From: Lysobacteraceae bacterium
Lineage (GTDB): Bacteria; Pseudomonadota; Gammaproteobacteria; Xanthomonadales; Xanthomonadaceae
Assembly: GCA_016789405.1 (NCBI GenBank)
Contig: JAEUPQ010000014.1
Coordinates: forward strand, 62,001-126,000
Reading direction: 5' to 3'
Length of the DNA: 64,000 nucleotides
Shown here in pieces: positions 8,734 through 17,185 of this stretch. Each line of letters opens with the position of its first letter. The stretch's first letter is position 1. The position numbers and the translations under genes are program-made. The notes beneath the pieces were generated by a model that did no database searches, was not told the origin of the DNA, and worked only from the letters and a program-made list of their open reading frames with translations.

Positions 8734-9261
8734 TCACGCCGATCCGCGTCGGAACAAACGCGAGAGGAACGACGGTTCAGCAGGAGGGAGATACACCTCG
8801 GCCGGAATTCCGATCAGGGCCGGGCCGGAAAGCTTCGCGCCATCGAGTTCACGGAGCGAGCTGCCGTTGTTCAAAGCCTTGTTGACTGCGCCCATCATTG
8901 CACCTCTGCTCGCGACCCGGATCACCAGCGGTCTTTCGTCGGAGTGGAACATGATCGATGCCATGTCGATCGCACGCCAGACGATGGGTTCGCGGTTCAT
9001 CGGAATCCGGACCCATTGGCCATCGGCTCGTTTCGCACTGAATTCCGGCGACAGATGCACGTTCGCGATGTGGCGGATCAACAGCAAGCCTGTTGCTTCC
9101 GGAATCCAGTCGATCAGGCGCCTTGCGACCATGGCGTCTCCCGCCATCGCCAGGACGGCCGCTTCCAGCTGTTCGCTGGACAGCGATTCATCACCGAGCA
9201 ACTCGAAGGTGCGACGCACCCACGCATCGGAGACATCCAGGTGCGACGCCGTTTCGTTCAA
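8734..9261 (-). CDS. hypothetical protein, 175 aa
   Basis: A soluble-looking 175-residue protein with no signal peptide or membrane span. The N-terminal half is helical (VRRTFELLGDESLSSEQLEA); the C-terminal half alternates hydrophobic residues and ends with a basic FLSRLFRRGSA tail. No family is recognised. It sits 6 nt downstream of thymidine kinase on the same strand and is probably cotranscribed with it. It converges with the lipoprotein gene, the two stops being 23 nt apart. Confidence 0.55.
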   Translation of the reverse strand: MNETASHLDVSDAWVRRTFELLGDESLSSEQLEAAVLAMAGDAMVARRLIDWIPEATGLLLIRHIANVHLSPEFSAKRADGQWVRIPMNREPIVWRAIDMASIMFHSDERPLVIRVASRGAMMGAVNKALNNGSSLRELDGAKLSGPALIGIPAEVYLPPAEPSFLSRLFRRGSA

Positions 9262-9267
9262 GACGAC

Positions 9268-9891
9268 TCAATCCAACGGCAACGGCTGCTGCAGCGGTTC
9301 GATGCGTCCTTCGCCGCGCATCACCTTCTTGAACTCGGCGCGGCTGACCGACACGTAGCGTTCGTTGCCGCCGATCTCCACCTGCGGGCCGTCCTGCACG
9401 GCGTGGCCGTTCTCGTCGACGCGCACGGTCATCGTCGCCTTCTTGCCGCTGTGGCAGATGGTCTTGATCTCGCTGAACTCGTCCGCCCAGGCCAGCAGGT
9501 ACTGGCTGCCTTCGAAGAGTTCGCCGCGGAAATCGGTGCGCAGGCCGTAGCACAGCACCGGGATACGAAGACGATCGACGACCTCGCTCAGTTGCCAGAC
9601 CTGGGAGCGGGTGAGGAACTGCGCCTCGTCGACCAGCACGCAGTCGAGCTTGCCGTGCGCAGCGATGTCGGCATGCACCTTCGCGTCGAGATCGTCGTCG
9701 CGCTCGAAGGCCATGCCTTGCGCGCTCAGGCCGATGCGCGATGCCACCGTGCCGGATCCGCCGCGGAAATCGAGCTTCGGCGTGAGGATCAGCACGCGCA
9801 TGCCGCGCTCGCGGTAGTTGTGCGCCGACTGCAGCAGCGTGGTGGTCTTCCCGGCGTTCATCGCCGAGTAGTAGAAGTACAGTTTCGCCAT
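9268..9891 (-). CDS. tdk: thymidine kinase, type II
   Basis: A 207-residue thymidine kinase phosphorylating thymidine with ATP in nucleotide salvage. The start is the Met of [19 protein letters not shown], whose P-loop is typical for the family; Walker B/catalytic DEAQF follows at about residues 88-92, and the lasso region [11 protein letters not shown] near 173-183. The structural zinc site of type II enzymes appears mostly lost: the usual C-x2-C reads CHSG and the downstream VCRKH position reads VSRAE. Only one expected ligand remains. The hypothetical gene at 8734-9261 follows directly. Confidence 0.93.
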   Translation of the reverse strand: MAKLYFYYSAMNAGKTTTLLQSAHNYRERGMRVLILTPKLDFRGGSGTVASRIGLSAQGMAFERDDDLDAKVHADIAAHGKLDCVLVDEAQFLTRSQVWQLSEVVDRLRIPVLCYGLRTDFRGELFEGSQYLLAWADEFSEIKTICHSGKKATMTVRVDENGHAVQDGPQVEIGGNERYVSVSRAEFKKVMRGEGRIEPLQQPLPLD

Positions 9892-10102
9892 CGGCGCAGT
9901 ATAACGGCCGTGCCGGAAGCCCAGCCCGCACGGCCGCAGGGCGACGCCTCGGCACGTGCCCGGCCCGGTTTCGATCGGACCCGCCGTCACGCCCCCCATG
10001 GTTTCGCTGCGCACGGAACACCAGGTTTCCCGACGTTCGCGGACGTGTCGCGCCTGCCCTGCGTTTCGCGTGGCGAAGCGCGCGACGGTCACCGCGATCC
10101 GC
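9892..10102. other. intergenic region upstream of tdk
   Basis: This stretch lies between the tdk start and the end of the Sel1-type gene. It is GC-rich and I see no convincing promoter, hairpin or small gene in it. It must hold the tdk promoter if tdk is transcribed separately. Confidence 0.4.
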
Positions 10103-10876
10103 TCAGGGTCGCGGCTGGGGCGCGGGCGCCTGCGAAGGATCGGACCGCGGGTCCGGAGGCAGTTCGGGCAGCGGTTCAGGCACGGGCTTCCGCTTGCCCT
10201 TGCGCCTGGGTGCGTCGATCTCCTCGATTTCGCCGATCGTGACCGTGGCGTTCTTCGGCGGCACCCAGGGCGCATCGACCTTGTGCCAGTAGTCCTCGAA
10301 ATCGACCACGGCCAGGCGTTCGCGACGCAGCAGGCTGGTGCTCTGACCCAGCAGCCACTGGTATTTCTGGCGCTGCTTGGCGGCGGGATCGCCATAGTGT
10401 TCATAAAGTGCGGGGCCGCGCTCGACGGCGGCCGCACGCTCGGCTTCGTCGAGCTGGCGCCACATGCGTTCGCGCACGGCGAGGAATTCGGTATAGCCGC
10501 GCTCGGCGGCAAGATCGGCCCACAGGTAGGCCTGCACGCGATCCTTCTCCACGCCCACGCCATGCCAGTACAGCAGGCTCAGTCGATGCTGCGAATACTT
10601 GTCGGCGTAGCTTGCGGCGATGCGGAAGTCGTTCGCGGCGTCGGGCCAGCGCCGTTCGGCGGCGGCGACATGGCCATACAGCCGGTAGCGGTAGTTGAGG
10701 ACGTTGGCGCTACCCGGATACAGGTCGTCGAACTGCTTGCGGATGTCGCGGTCGATGTCCGCGGAGACGGCGGCCTCCGGGGGCTCGATCTTCACACGGG
10801 GCTTGATGGCGAACGCATCGGCCATGGCCAGCAGCAGGCAGGCGCCCAGCGCCGGCGAAATGAACCTGGTTTTCAC
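10103..10876 (-). CDS. Sel1/TPR-like secreted protein (paralog 1)
   Basis: A 257-residue secreted protein with an N-terminal signal peptide ([19 protein letters not shown]). The middle part contains Sel1-like helical repeats ([23 protein letters not shown], then [16 protein letters not shown]). The C-terminus has the motif [13 protein letters not shown] and a proline-rich basic tail. It is clearly related to the neighbouring gene at 11159-11983: both share the repeat order, AERGY, the [12 protein letters not shown] / EGQALYARFGD block and the VTIGEIE motif. A tandem duplication is likely. No catalytic motif is visible; an envelope scaffold role is guessed. Confidence 0.7.
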   Translation of the reverse strand: MKTRFISPALGACLLLAMADAFAIKPRVKIEPPEAAVSADIDRDIRKQFDDLYPGSANVLNYRYRLYGHVAAAERRWPDAANDFRIAASYADKYSQHRLSLLYWHGVGVEKDRVQAYLWADLAAERGYTEFLAVRERMWRQLDEAERAAAVERGPALYEHYGDPAAKQRQKYQWLLGQSTSLLRRERLAVVDFEDYWHKVDAPWVPPKNATVTIGEIEEIDAPRRKGKRKPVPEPLPELPPDPRSDPSQAPAPQPRP

Positions 10877-11055
10877 GGACGGCCCCCAACGGCTTGGCTC
10901 TCATGATTGCCTGGCACCGATGGCCGCCGGTTGCGTCGCGATCGGTACGGCATCGGTCGGTGAGCGCCCGTCCCGGGCAGTCGCTGCATCCCTGCCGGGC
11001 CAGTATTCCACCAGGTCCCGGCCTCAACAAGCCAGCGGAAGCACCCGGAAGGGAC

Positions 11056-11102
11056 GGTACCGCCGCGCCCGGTTCGAGGCGATCCCGGAACGCGGCGGTA
11101 CC
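11056..11102. repeat. perfect 12-bp inverted repeat between Sel1 paralogs
   Basis: GGTACCGCCGCG (11056-11067) is matched by CGCGGCGGTACC (11091-11102) around a 23-nt loop. It lies in the 282-nt gap upstream of the gene at 10103-10876 and downstream of its paralog. No T-run follows on either strand, so it is not a standard terminator; it could be a REP-like element, an mRNA-stability hairpin or a processing site. Confidence 0.6.
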
Positions 11103-11158
11103 TTCACCACACCATCCATTGTTGTCGCGCTTGGGCCGCCAAAGCGGACATGCGTCGA

Positions 11159-11983
11159 TCAGGGCGTGGCGGGGGCGGGGGGCGGCGGCTTCGGCGGATC
11201 CGGCACTTCCGGTGCCACGGCATCCGCTTCGGGCGTGGTCTCGGGGATGCGCGACTGCTGCTTGCCCTGCCCCGGGATCTGCTCGATCTCGCCGATGGTG
11301 ACGCGCACGCCGTTGGGGTTGCGCCAGACGCGATCCTGCCAGGCCCAGTATTTCTTCGCGTCCCAATAGCGGTCGTCGTAGAACTTCGATCCTTCGATCA
11401 TCTGCATGCCGGCCGGACCCGGGACCTGGATCTGCACGTTGCCCCTGAAGCCGGTGCGGCTGCCGGTCATCTCGCGACGACCGACGCGCAACTGGTGTTC
11501 GTAGCGCGGCTTGGCCGCCGCATCGCCGAACCGGGCGTAGAGCGCCTGGCCTTCCTGGATGGCGCGCTCGCGTTCGGCGGGGGTCAAAGCACTCCAGTAG
11601 CGCTCCCGGTGCTTGATGAACTCGACATAGCCCCGTTCGGCGGCCAGGTCCATCCACGCATAGGCCAGCGCAGGATCGCGCGCGACGCCCTGGCCGCTCC
11701 AGTACATCTCGGCGACCATGCCCTGCGAGGGCTTGTCGGCGAAGAAGCTGGCGCGGCGGAAATACTTCATCGCGTCTTCGTAACGCTTTTCCTCCAGGGC
11801 CTCGATCCCCAGGAGGCGATATTTCATGTCCTGGTGGTGGTTGAGGAAACCCGCGGTGATGAGCAGCGGATCCTCGACCGGATCCGGAGGCACGACGTTC
11901 TGCGCGGCAAGGACCGGTGCGGAGAGGGCCGCAAGGAATGAAAAAGCGATGATGCTGGCGCGGAAGCGCGGGCGGATGTCCAT
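11159..11983 (-). CDS. Sel1/TPR-like secreted protein (paralog 2)
   Basis: A 274-residue secreted protein started at the Met before DIRPRFRASII, giving a normal signal peptide (AFSFLAALSAPVLAA). Sel1-like repeats follow (EKRYEDAMKYFRRASFFADKP, MVAEMYWSGQGVARDPALAY, AERGYVEFIKHRERYW). A C-terminal region carries VTIGEIEQIPGQG and ends in a proline-rich tail. It is the paralog of the downstream gene. An in-frame Met 23 codons upstream exists but would bury the signal peptide. Function not known. Confidence 0.7.
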   Translation of the reverse strand: MDIRPRFRASIIAFSFLAALSAPVLAAQNVVPPDPVEDPLLITAGFLNHHQDMKYRLLGIEALEEKRYEDAMKYFRRASFFADKPSQGMVAEMYWSGQGVARDPALAYAWMDLAAERGYVEFIKHRERYWSALTPAERERAIQEGQALYARFGDAAAKPRYEHQLRVGRREMTGSRTGFRGNVQIQVPGPAGMQMIEGSKFYDDRYWDAKKYWAWQDRVWRNPNGVRVTIGEIEQIPGQGKQQSRIPETTPEADAVAPEVPDPPKPPPPAPATP

Positions 11984-12076
11984 GATGTCCGGATATGGAA
12001 ATGTGGGGGTTGTCGTATCGACAGGATGCTTACGGTAGCCGATCCGTCGCACCCGAACGGGTAAACTGACGACCTA

Positions 12077-12092
12077 CATGACTTCAGTCATG
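12077..12092. promoter_or_regulatory. perfect palindrome upstream of rep
   Basis: CATGACT-TC-AGTCATG is a 16-bp palindrome with 7-bp arms and a 2-nt centre, 55 nt before the rep start. Its size and symmetry fit a dimeric-repressor operator, but no regulator is identified. Confidence 0.35.
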
Positions 12093-12147
12093 CCCCGAAA
12101 GTTCACGCACGGTTTGTACGCGCAGGTCAGTTCATGCAGGTTTGTCC

Positions 12148-14127
12148 ATGCAGGGTTTGAACCCCCCACAACGCGAAGCGGTCCTCCATACCGAGGGGCC
12201 GCTGCTGGTGCTGGCCGGCGCCGGCAGCGGCAAGACCCGCGTTATCGTCGAGAAGATCGCGCACCTGATCCAGACCAATCGCTACCCGGCCAAGCGCATC
12301 GCGGCGATCACCTTCACCAACAAGTCGGCGAAGGAAATGCGCGAACGCGTGGCCAAGCGAATCAAGGGCGGCGCGGCCGAAGGCCTGACGGTGTGCACGT
12401 TCCACGCGCTGGGGTTGCGGTTGCTGCAGATCGAACATGCGCGCGTCGGCCTCAAGCGCGGCTTCTCGGTGTTCGACACCGACGACGTGGCCGCGCAGAT
12501 GAAGGATCTCCTGGCCGGCGCGAAGCCCGACGTGGTGCAGGCGATGCAGGGCCTGGTGTCGCGCGCGAAGAACGCGGGCCTGTCGCCGGAGGAAGCCATC
12601 GCGCTTGCGCAGAGCCCGCGCGAACTGCAGGCGGCGCAGCTGTACGTGAAGTACCAGCAGCGATTGAACACGTTCAACGCCGTGGACTTCGACGACCTCA
12701 TCCGCCTGCCGGTGGAACTGCTCGAGCGCGACGAGGAATGCCGGCTGGGCTGGCGCGAGCGCATCGGCTACCTGCTGGTGGACGAATGCCAGGACACCAA
12801 CGACGCGCAGTACCGCCTGCTCAAGGCGCTGTCCGGCGAACAGGGCAACTTCACCTGCGTGGGCGACGATGACCAGAGCATCTATGCCTGGCGCGGCGCG
12901 AATCCGGAAAACCTGTCGCAGCTGGGCAAGGACTATCCGTCGCTGCGCATCGTCAAGCTGGAACAGAACTACCGCTGCAGCAACCGCGTGCTGCGCACCG
13001 CGAACGCGCTGATCGCGAACAACCCGCACGAGCACCTCAAGACGCTGTGGAGCCAGCAGGCCGATGGCGAGCGGATCCGCATCCTCGAATGCCGCGACAA
13101 CGAGCACGAGGCCGAACGCATCGCCTCGGAGATCCACTTCATCAACCAGTCGCGCAAGGCCGAATGGGGCGAGTTCTGCATCCTGTTCCGCGGCAACCAC
13201 CAGTCGCGCCCCCTGGAAAAGGCGATGCAGCTGCTGCGCGTGCCCTACCACCTCAGCGGCGGCACGGCATTCCTGGATCGCGGCGAGGTGAAGGATGCGC
13301 TGGCCTGGCTGCGCCTGATCGCGAATCCAGACGACGATGCGGCCTTCCTGCGCGCCGTGCAGTCGCCCAAGCGCGAAGTCGGCGCGACCACGCTGGCCAA
13401 GCTGGCCGAACTGGCCCAGCACGCGGGCATGCCGATGGCGCGCGCCGTCGAATCGGTCGGCCTGCTCAAGCAACTGCAGCCACGTGCGGCGAACGCACTC
13501 AGCGGCTTCGTCGACATCGTGCGCGGCCTGCGCGCCGAATCGCATCGGCTGACGCCGGCGGAACTGGTCAAGCAGCTCAACGATCGCTCCGGGCTGCTTG
13601 CCGCAGTGCGCGCGCAGTGCAAGAACGAACAGATGTTCGAGATCCGCCGGCGCAACCTCGACGAACTGGCCGACTGGTTCGATGGCGCGCGCGGCGGTGC
13701 CGGTCCCGGCGAACTTGCGGCATCGCTGGCCCTGCTGAGCCACGCCGACAAGGGTGAACCCGGCAACCAGGTCCGGCTGATGAGCCTGCATGCGGCCAAG
13801 GGCCTGGAGTTCCGCTACGTCTTCATCATCGGCATGGAGGACGGGATGCTGCCGCACGAGGCCAGCATCGAGGAAGGCCGGCTCGACGAAGAACGCCGCC
13901 TGCTCTACGTCGGCATCACCCGTGCCAAGGAGCAGCTGTGGCTGTCGTACTCGCGCGAAGCGCAGCGCTGGGGCACGAAGCTCCGCTTGTCGCCGAGCCG
14001 CTTCCTCGACGAACTGCCGGAGAGCGAACTGCAGCGCGACGGCGCCGATCCTGAGGCGGACGCGGTGCGCAAGCAGGAGCGCACCAGCGCGGGTTTTGCG
14101 GCAATCAAGGCGCTGCTGGGAGAGTGA
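12148..14127 (+). CDS. rep: ATP-dependent DNA helicase Rep
   Basis: A 659-residue SF1A 3'-5' helicase that clears replication forks. All motifs are present: GAGSGKT (I), TFTNKSA (Ia), DECQDT (II), GDDDQSIYAWRGA (III), QNYRCS (IV), MSLHAAKGLEF (V) and LYVGITRAKEQL (VI). Length is slightly below E. coli Rep (673). The ATG at 12148 is chosen; a TTG two codons upstream is in frame. The sequence of the N-terminus (QGLNPPQREAV) fits Rep better than UvrD or PcrA. The TauE/SafE permease gene begins just after its stop. Confidence 0.93.
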   Translation: MQGLNPPQREAVLHTEGPLLVLAGAGSGKTRVIVEKIAHLIQTNRYPAKRIAAITFTNKSAKEMRERVAKRIKGGAAEGLTVCTFHALGLRLLQIEHARVGLKRGFSVFDTDDVAAQMKDLLAGAKPDVVQAMQGLVSRAKNAGLSPEEAIALAQSPRELQAAQLYVKYQQRLNTFNAVDFDDLIRLPVELLERDEECRLGWRERIGYLLVDECQDTNDAQYRLLKALSGEQGNFTCVGDDDQSIYAWRGANPENLSQLGKDYPSLRIVKLEQNYRCSNRVLRTANALIANNPHEHLKTLWSQQADGERIRILECRDNEHEAERIASEIHFINQSRKAEWGEFCILFRGNHQSRPLEKAMQLLRVPYHLSGGTAFLDRGEVKDALAWLRLIANPDDDAAFLRAVQSPKREVGATTLAKLAELAQHAGMPMARAVESVGLLKQLQPRAANALSGFVDIVRGLRAESHRLTPAELVKQLNDRSGLLAAVRAQCKNEQMFEIRRRNLDELADWFDGARGGAGPGELAASLALLSHADKGEPGNQVRLMSLHAAKGLEFRYVFIIGMEDGMLPHEASIEEGRLDEERRLLYVGITRAKEQLWLSYSREAQRWGTKLRLSPSRFLDELPESELQRDGADPEADAVRKQERTSAGFAAIKALLGE

Positions 14128-14128
14128 C

Positions 14129-14902
14129 GTGGAGATCCTGATCGTCTGCCTCGTCGCCCTGGCCGCTTCGGCGCTGACGTTCTTCTCCGGCTTCGGCCTC
14201 GGCACGCTGCTGCTGCCTGCATTCGCGCTGTTCATGCCGCTGGAACAGGCGGTGGCGGCGACGGCGGTGGTGCACCTGCTCAACGGCCTGTTCAAGCTGG
14301 GGCTGCTGCGACGGCACATCGATCGCGCCGTGCTGCTGCGCTTCGGGCTGCCGGCGCTCGTCGCCGCGGCGCTCGGCGCCTGGCTGCTCTCGCTGCTCGG
14401 CACGCTGCCGGTGCTGCACGCCTACGAAGCCTTCGGCCATGCCTTCGCGATCACGCCGATCAAGCTGGTCATCGGCCTGCTGCTGATGGTCTTCGCGCTG
14501 TTCGAGATCGTGCCGGCGCTGCGCGATCTCGAATTCGACAGCCGCTGGCAGCCACTCGGTGGCGCACTCAGCGGATTCTTCGGCGGGCTCGCCGGCATGC
14601 AGGGGGCGCTGCGCAGCGCGTTCCTGGCGCGCAGCGGCCTGGAGAAGCAGGCCTTCGTCGCCACCGGTTCCGCGATCGCCTGCCTCATCGACCTGTCGCG
14701 CCTGTCGGTGTACGGCAGCACGCTGGCGCGCGTCTTCGGCAAGTTGGACCACGTCCTGCTGGCCTGTGCCGTGCTGGCCGCGTTCGCCGGCGCATGGGTG
14801 GGCAACCGCCTGCTGAAGAAGACCACGCTGCGCGGCCTGCAGCGGGTCGTCGCGGCGATGCTGTTCGTGTTCGCGCTGGGCCTGCTGTCGGGCGCGCTGT
14901 GA
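14129..14902 (+). CDS. sulfite exporter TauE/SafE family permease
   Basis: A 257-residue polytopic membrane protein begun at a GTG one base after the rep stop, so probably translationally coupled. About eight hydrophobic segments are visible, with the family's paired glycine-rich loops (FFSGFGLGTLLLP near the N-terminus and GFFGGLAGMQGALRS in the middle). TauE/SafE proteins export sulfite, sulfoacetate or related organosulfur anions; the true substrate cannot be read here. The N-terminal TFFSGFGLGTLLLP block is the characteristic pore-lining motif. Confidence 0.82.
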   Translation: MEILIVCLVALAASALTFFSGFGLGTLLLPAFALFMPLEQAVAATAVVHLLNGLFKLGLLRRHIDRAVLLRFGLPALVAAALGAWLLSLLGTLPVLHAYEAFGHAFAITPIKLVIGLLLMVFALFEIVPALRDLEFDSRWQPLGGALSGFFGGLAGMQGALRSAFLARSGLEKQAFVATGSAIACLIDLSRLSVYGSTLARVFGKLDHVLLACAVLAAFAGAWVGNRLLKKTTLRGLQRVVAAMLFVFALGLLSGAL

Positions 14903-14977
14903 CGGATCGCTGTAACGGATCGTCCGCACGGGCTCCGCTACACTCGCCATCTTCGTTTTCGCTCCATGGGAGTCCGC

Positions 14978-15898
14978 ATGCGCCGTCCGTTCGCCTTCAC
15001 CGCCCCGCTCCTCGCGACGCTCCTCGCGACCGTCGCGCTCGGCGCCTGCAGGTCGACACCGGACGCCCGCGAGACCCCGCCACCGGCGGCATCGGCCACA
15101 CCGGCCGCCGCTGCCGTGGTACCCGCCGACGACAACCTGAACGCGGTGCTGTGGGTGCAGCGTTCGGCCGAATACCGCGCCACCGCCGAGACGGTCTACC
15201 GCGCGGCGACTGCACGCCTGGATGCCGCACTGAAGGACCCGAACTGGGACGCGCTGGTACCCGGGGAGCGCGCCAATCCCGCGCGCGGCCTGCCCCCGGC
15301 CGTGGTGATGGACATCGACGAGACCGTGCTGGACAACTCGCCCTACCAGGCCCGGCTGGTCCGCGACGGTGCCGAATACAACGAAGTCACCTGGGATGCC
15401 TGGGTGCGCGAGGAACGCGCCAAGCCGGTGCCCGGCGTGCTCGACTTCGCCCGCGCAGCGCATGCGAAGGGCATCACCGTCATCTACATCTCCAATCGTG
15501 CCGAGCACCTGATCGACCCGACCCTGGCCAACCTGCGCGCCGTCGGCCTGCCGGTGAAGGACCCGAGCGTGTTCCTGGGCCTGGGCACGCATGTGCCCGA
15601 CTGCGAACAGGAAGGCTCTGAGAAGCTCTGCCGTCGCCAGCTGATCGGGCGCAACTACCGCGTGCTCATGCAGTTCGGCGACCAGCTCGGGGATTTCGCG
15701 CAGATCCTGGCGAATACGCCCGAGGCCCGGGCGGAGCTGCAGGCCAGCCATCGGGGCTGGTTCGGCGAGCGCTGGTGGATGCTGCCGAACCCGACCTACG
15801 GCGGCTGGGAGCCGGCGCTGTTCAACAACAACTGGCGCGAACCCCGTGGAGAGCGTCGCGAGGCCAAGCGCCAGGCGCTGGACGTGGCGAGCCCCTGA
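14978..15898 (+). CDS. HAD-superfamily acid phosphatase, lipoprotein e(P4)-like
   Basis: A 306-residue outer-membrane or periplasmic acid phosphatase. The start at 14978 is preferred over an ATG four codons earlier because GGAG lies 5 nt before it. The signal peptide ends in a lipobox (ALGAC), so the protein is probably lipid-anchored. The catalytic DxDET motif is in MDIDETVLDN (about residues 109-113), followed by ISNR and the conserved FGDQLGDF. Class C (e(P4)) phosphatases dephosphorylate nucleotides such as NMN, feeding uptake. A possible -10 (TACACT, 14939-14944) lies upstream. Confidence 0.87.
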   Translation: MRRPFAFTAPLLATLLATVALGACRSTPDARETPPPAASATPAAAAVVPADDNLNAVLWVQRSAEYRATAETVYRAATARLDAALKDPNWDALVPGERANPARGLPPAVVMDIDETVLDNSPYQARLVRDGAEYNEVTWDAWVREERAKPVPGVLDFARAAHAKGITVIYISNRAEHLIDPTLANLRAVGLPVKDPSVFLGLGTHVPDCEQEGSEKLCRRQLIGRNYRVLMQFGDQLGDFAQILANTPEARAELQASHRGWFGERWWMLPNPTYGGWEPALFNNNWREPRGERREAKRQALDVASP

Positions 15899-16058
15899 AG
15901 CACCGGGACCGCGGTCGACCAACCACCGATCAACGACTTGCGCTCGCATTGTTGATGTATTGCGTGCGGTGCGAGCTGCAGGTAGCCTGATCCTGATCCG
16001 GTTCGCCGGACCCAGACCACAACCGATGTCCTCCGGCGGTTCGCCGGAACTTTCCCGA

Positions 16059-16086
16059 GGAGACCGACGCCGGTCTCCTTTTTCTT
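16059..16086 (+). terminator. intrinsic terminator after the acid phosphatase gene
   Basis: GGAGACCG-ACGC-CGGTCTCC forms an 8-bp stem with a 4-nt loop, followed by TTTTTCTT. It lies 160 nt after the acid-phosphatase stop and before the next lipoprotein gene, so it likely ends the rep-permease-phosphatase transcripts. Confidence 0.85.
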
Positions 16087-16132
16087 GTCCGTCGCTTGTG
16101 GCGGTCGGCTGCCCCGGCCAAGATGCCCGCTC

Positions 16133-17137
16133 ATGCCTGTCGTCCGACCCCACCCCCGCAGCCTTGCCCTGCCCGCCCTGATGGCGGGTGCCTTCAAAGT
16201 GGCCGTGCTGGTGTCCGGCCTGCTGGCGCTGACGGCCTGCGGCGAGGACGCACCGCCGCCCGGCCCGGCCATGGCGCCGGAACAGTCGGTGCTGGTGCTG
16301 GCCGGGCGCTTGCGCGACAACGACCTGGTCGGCTTCGCCCACGATGCCATCCCGCCGGGCCTGCATCCGGCCATGGCCGAAGCCTGGCGCACCGGACGCA
16401 CGCGCTGGCCGCTGGAGGAACTGCCCTTCGACCATCGCATCCCGGGCATGCTGGCCACACTGTCCGCACCCGGCGCCGAGAAGGCCCTGCAGCGCGACTT
16501 CGATCGCCAGTTCGCGAACGCCCATGGCGAGATCCGCTCGGCCGCCCGCTCGCTGGGGCTGTTCGGCGTGAAGTACCTCGAAGGCGATCGCAGCCTGACC
16601 CCCGACGAACGCCACCACGCGGTGCAGCTGGTCGCGGCCTTCAGCGCATGGGGAGAACAGGCGCGCCTGGGCGATCCCAAGCTGGCACGTGCGACCATCG
16701 CCCGGCTGGGCCTGGCGGCGAGACGCACGCACCTGGCCTCCGACGCGGATTTCCGCGAAGCCGGCATGGACGAAAGCCTGCGTCGCCTCGGCCCCATGTG
16801 GGCTGCGCTGAAGGATGCCCTGCGCGGCTACGACCTCGACCTCGACGAAAGCCTGGGCAGCATGCAGGCGACGCTGGTCGAGCGCGACGGCAACCGTGCC
16901 CGGGTACGGCTGCACTACCCGTTGGCCGGCAAGACCATCGACACGGTGGTCGCGGTGGAACACATCGACGGCCACTGGTACCTCAGCGACTTCGTCCGCC
17001 ACGCCCGTGCCGCCACCGCCCCGCAGCCGCCCGCGGGTGCCCCGACGGCATCGCCGCCCGTCGATCAGGACCAGCCTTCGATGCCGGCCCTGCCCGCCCG
17101 CGACACCCCGCCGATGGCCGCACCGCCGCGGGCGTGA
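16133..17137 (+). CDS. hypothetical lipoprotein
   Basis: A 334-residue protein with a lipobox-like LALTAC preceded by a hydrophobic stretch (VAVLVSGLLALTAC), so a lipoprotein anchored at the conserved Cys. Start is uncertain: the ATG at 16133 is used, but an internal ATG at 16181 gives a more standard short signal peptide. The mature region is helical, with a beta-strand-rich segment near residues 240-290 (SMQATLVERDGNRARVRLHYPL ... DGHWYLSDF) and a Pro/Ala-rich tail. The family is not recognised. Confidence 0.6.
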   Translation: MPVVRPHPRSLALPALMAGAFKVAVLVSGLLALTACGEDAPPPGPAMAPEQSVLVLAGRLRDNDLVGFAHDAIPPGLHPAMAEAWRTGRTRWPLEELPFDHRIPGMLATLSAPGAEKALQRDFDRQFANAHGEIRSAARSLGLFGVKYLEGDRSLTPDERHHAVQLVAAFSAWGEQARLGDPKLARATIARLGLAARRTHLASDADFREAGMDESLRRLGPMWAALKDALRGYDLDLDESLGSMQATLVERDGNRARVRLHYPLAGKTIDTVVAVEHIDGHWYLSDFVRHARAATAPQPPAGAPTASPPVDQDQPSMPALPARDTPPMAAPPRA

Positions 17138-17185
17138 GCCCGGCATGACCTCCGGCCGCACCCGGCAACAGCCCCCTTCGTCATA

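Noticed and set aside
11056..11102. SMAG/GTAG-type REP element.
   Set aside because: The hairpin lacks the GTAG terminus and no RAYT transposase gene is present.
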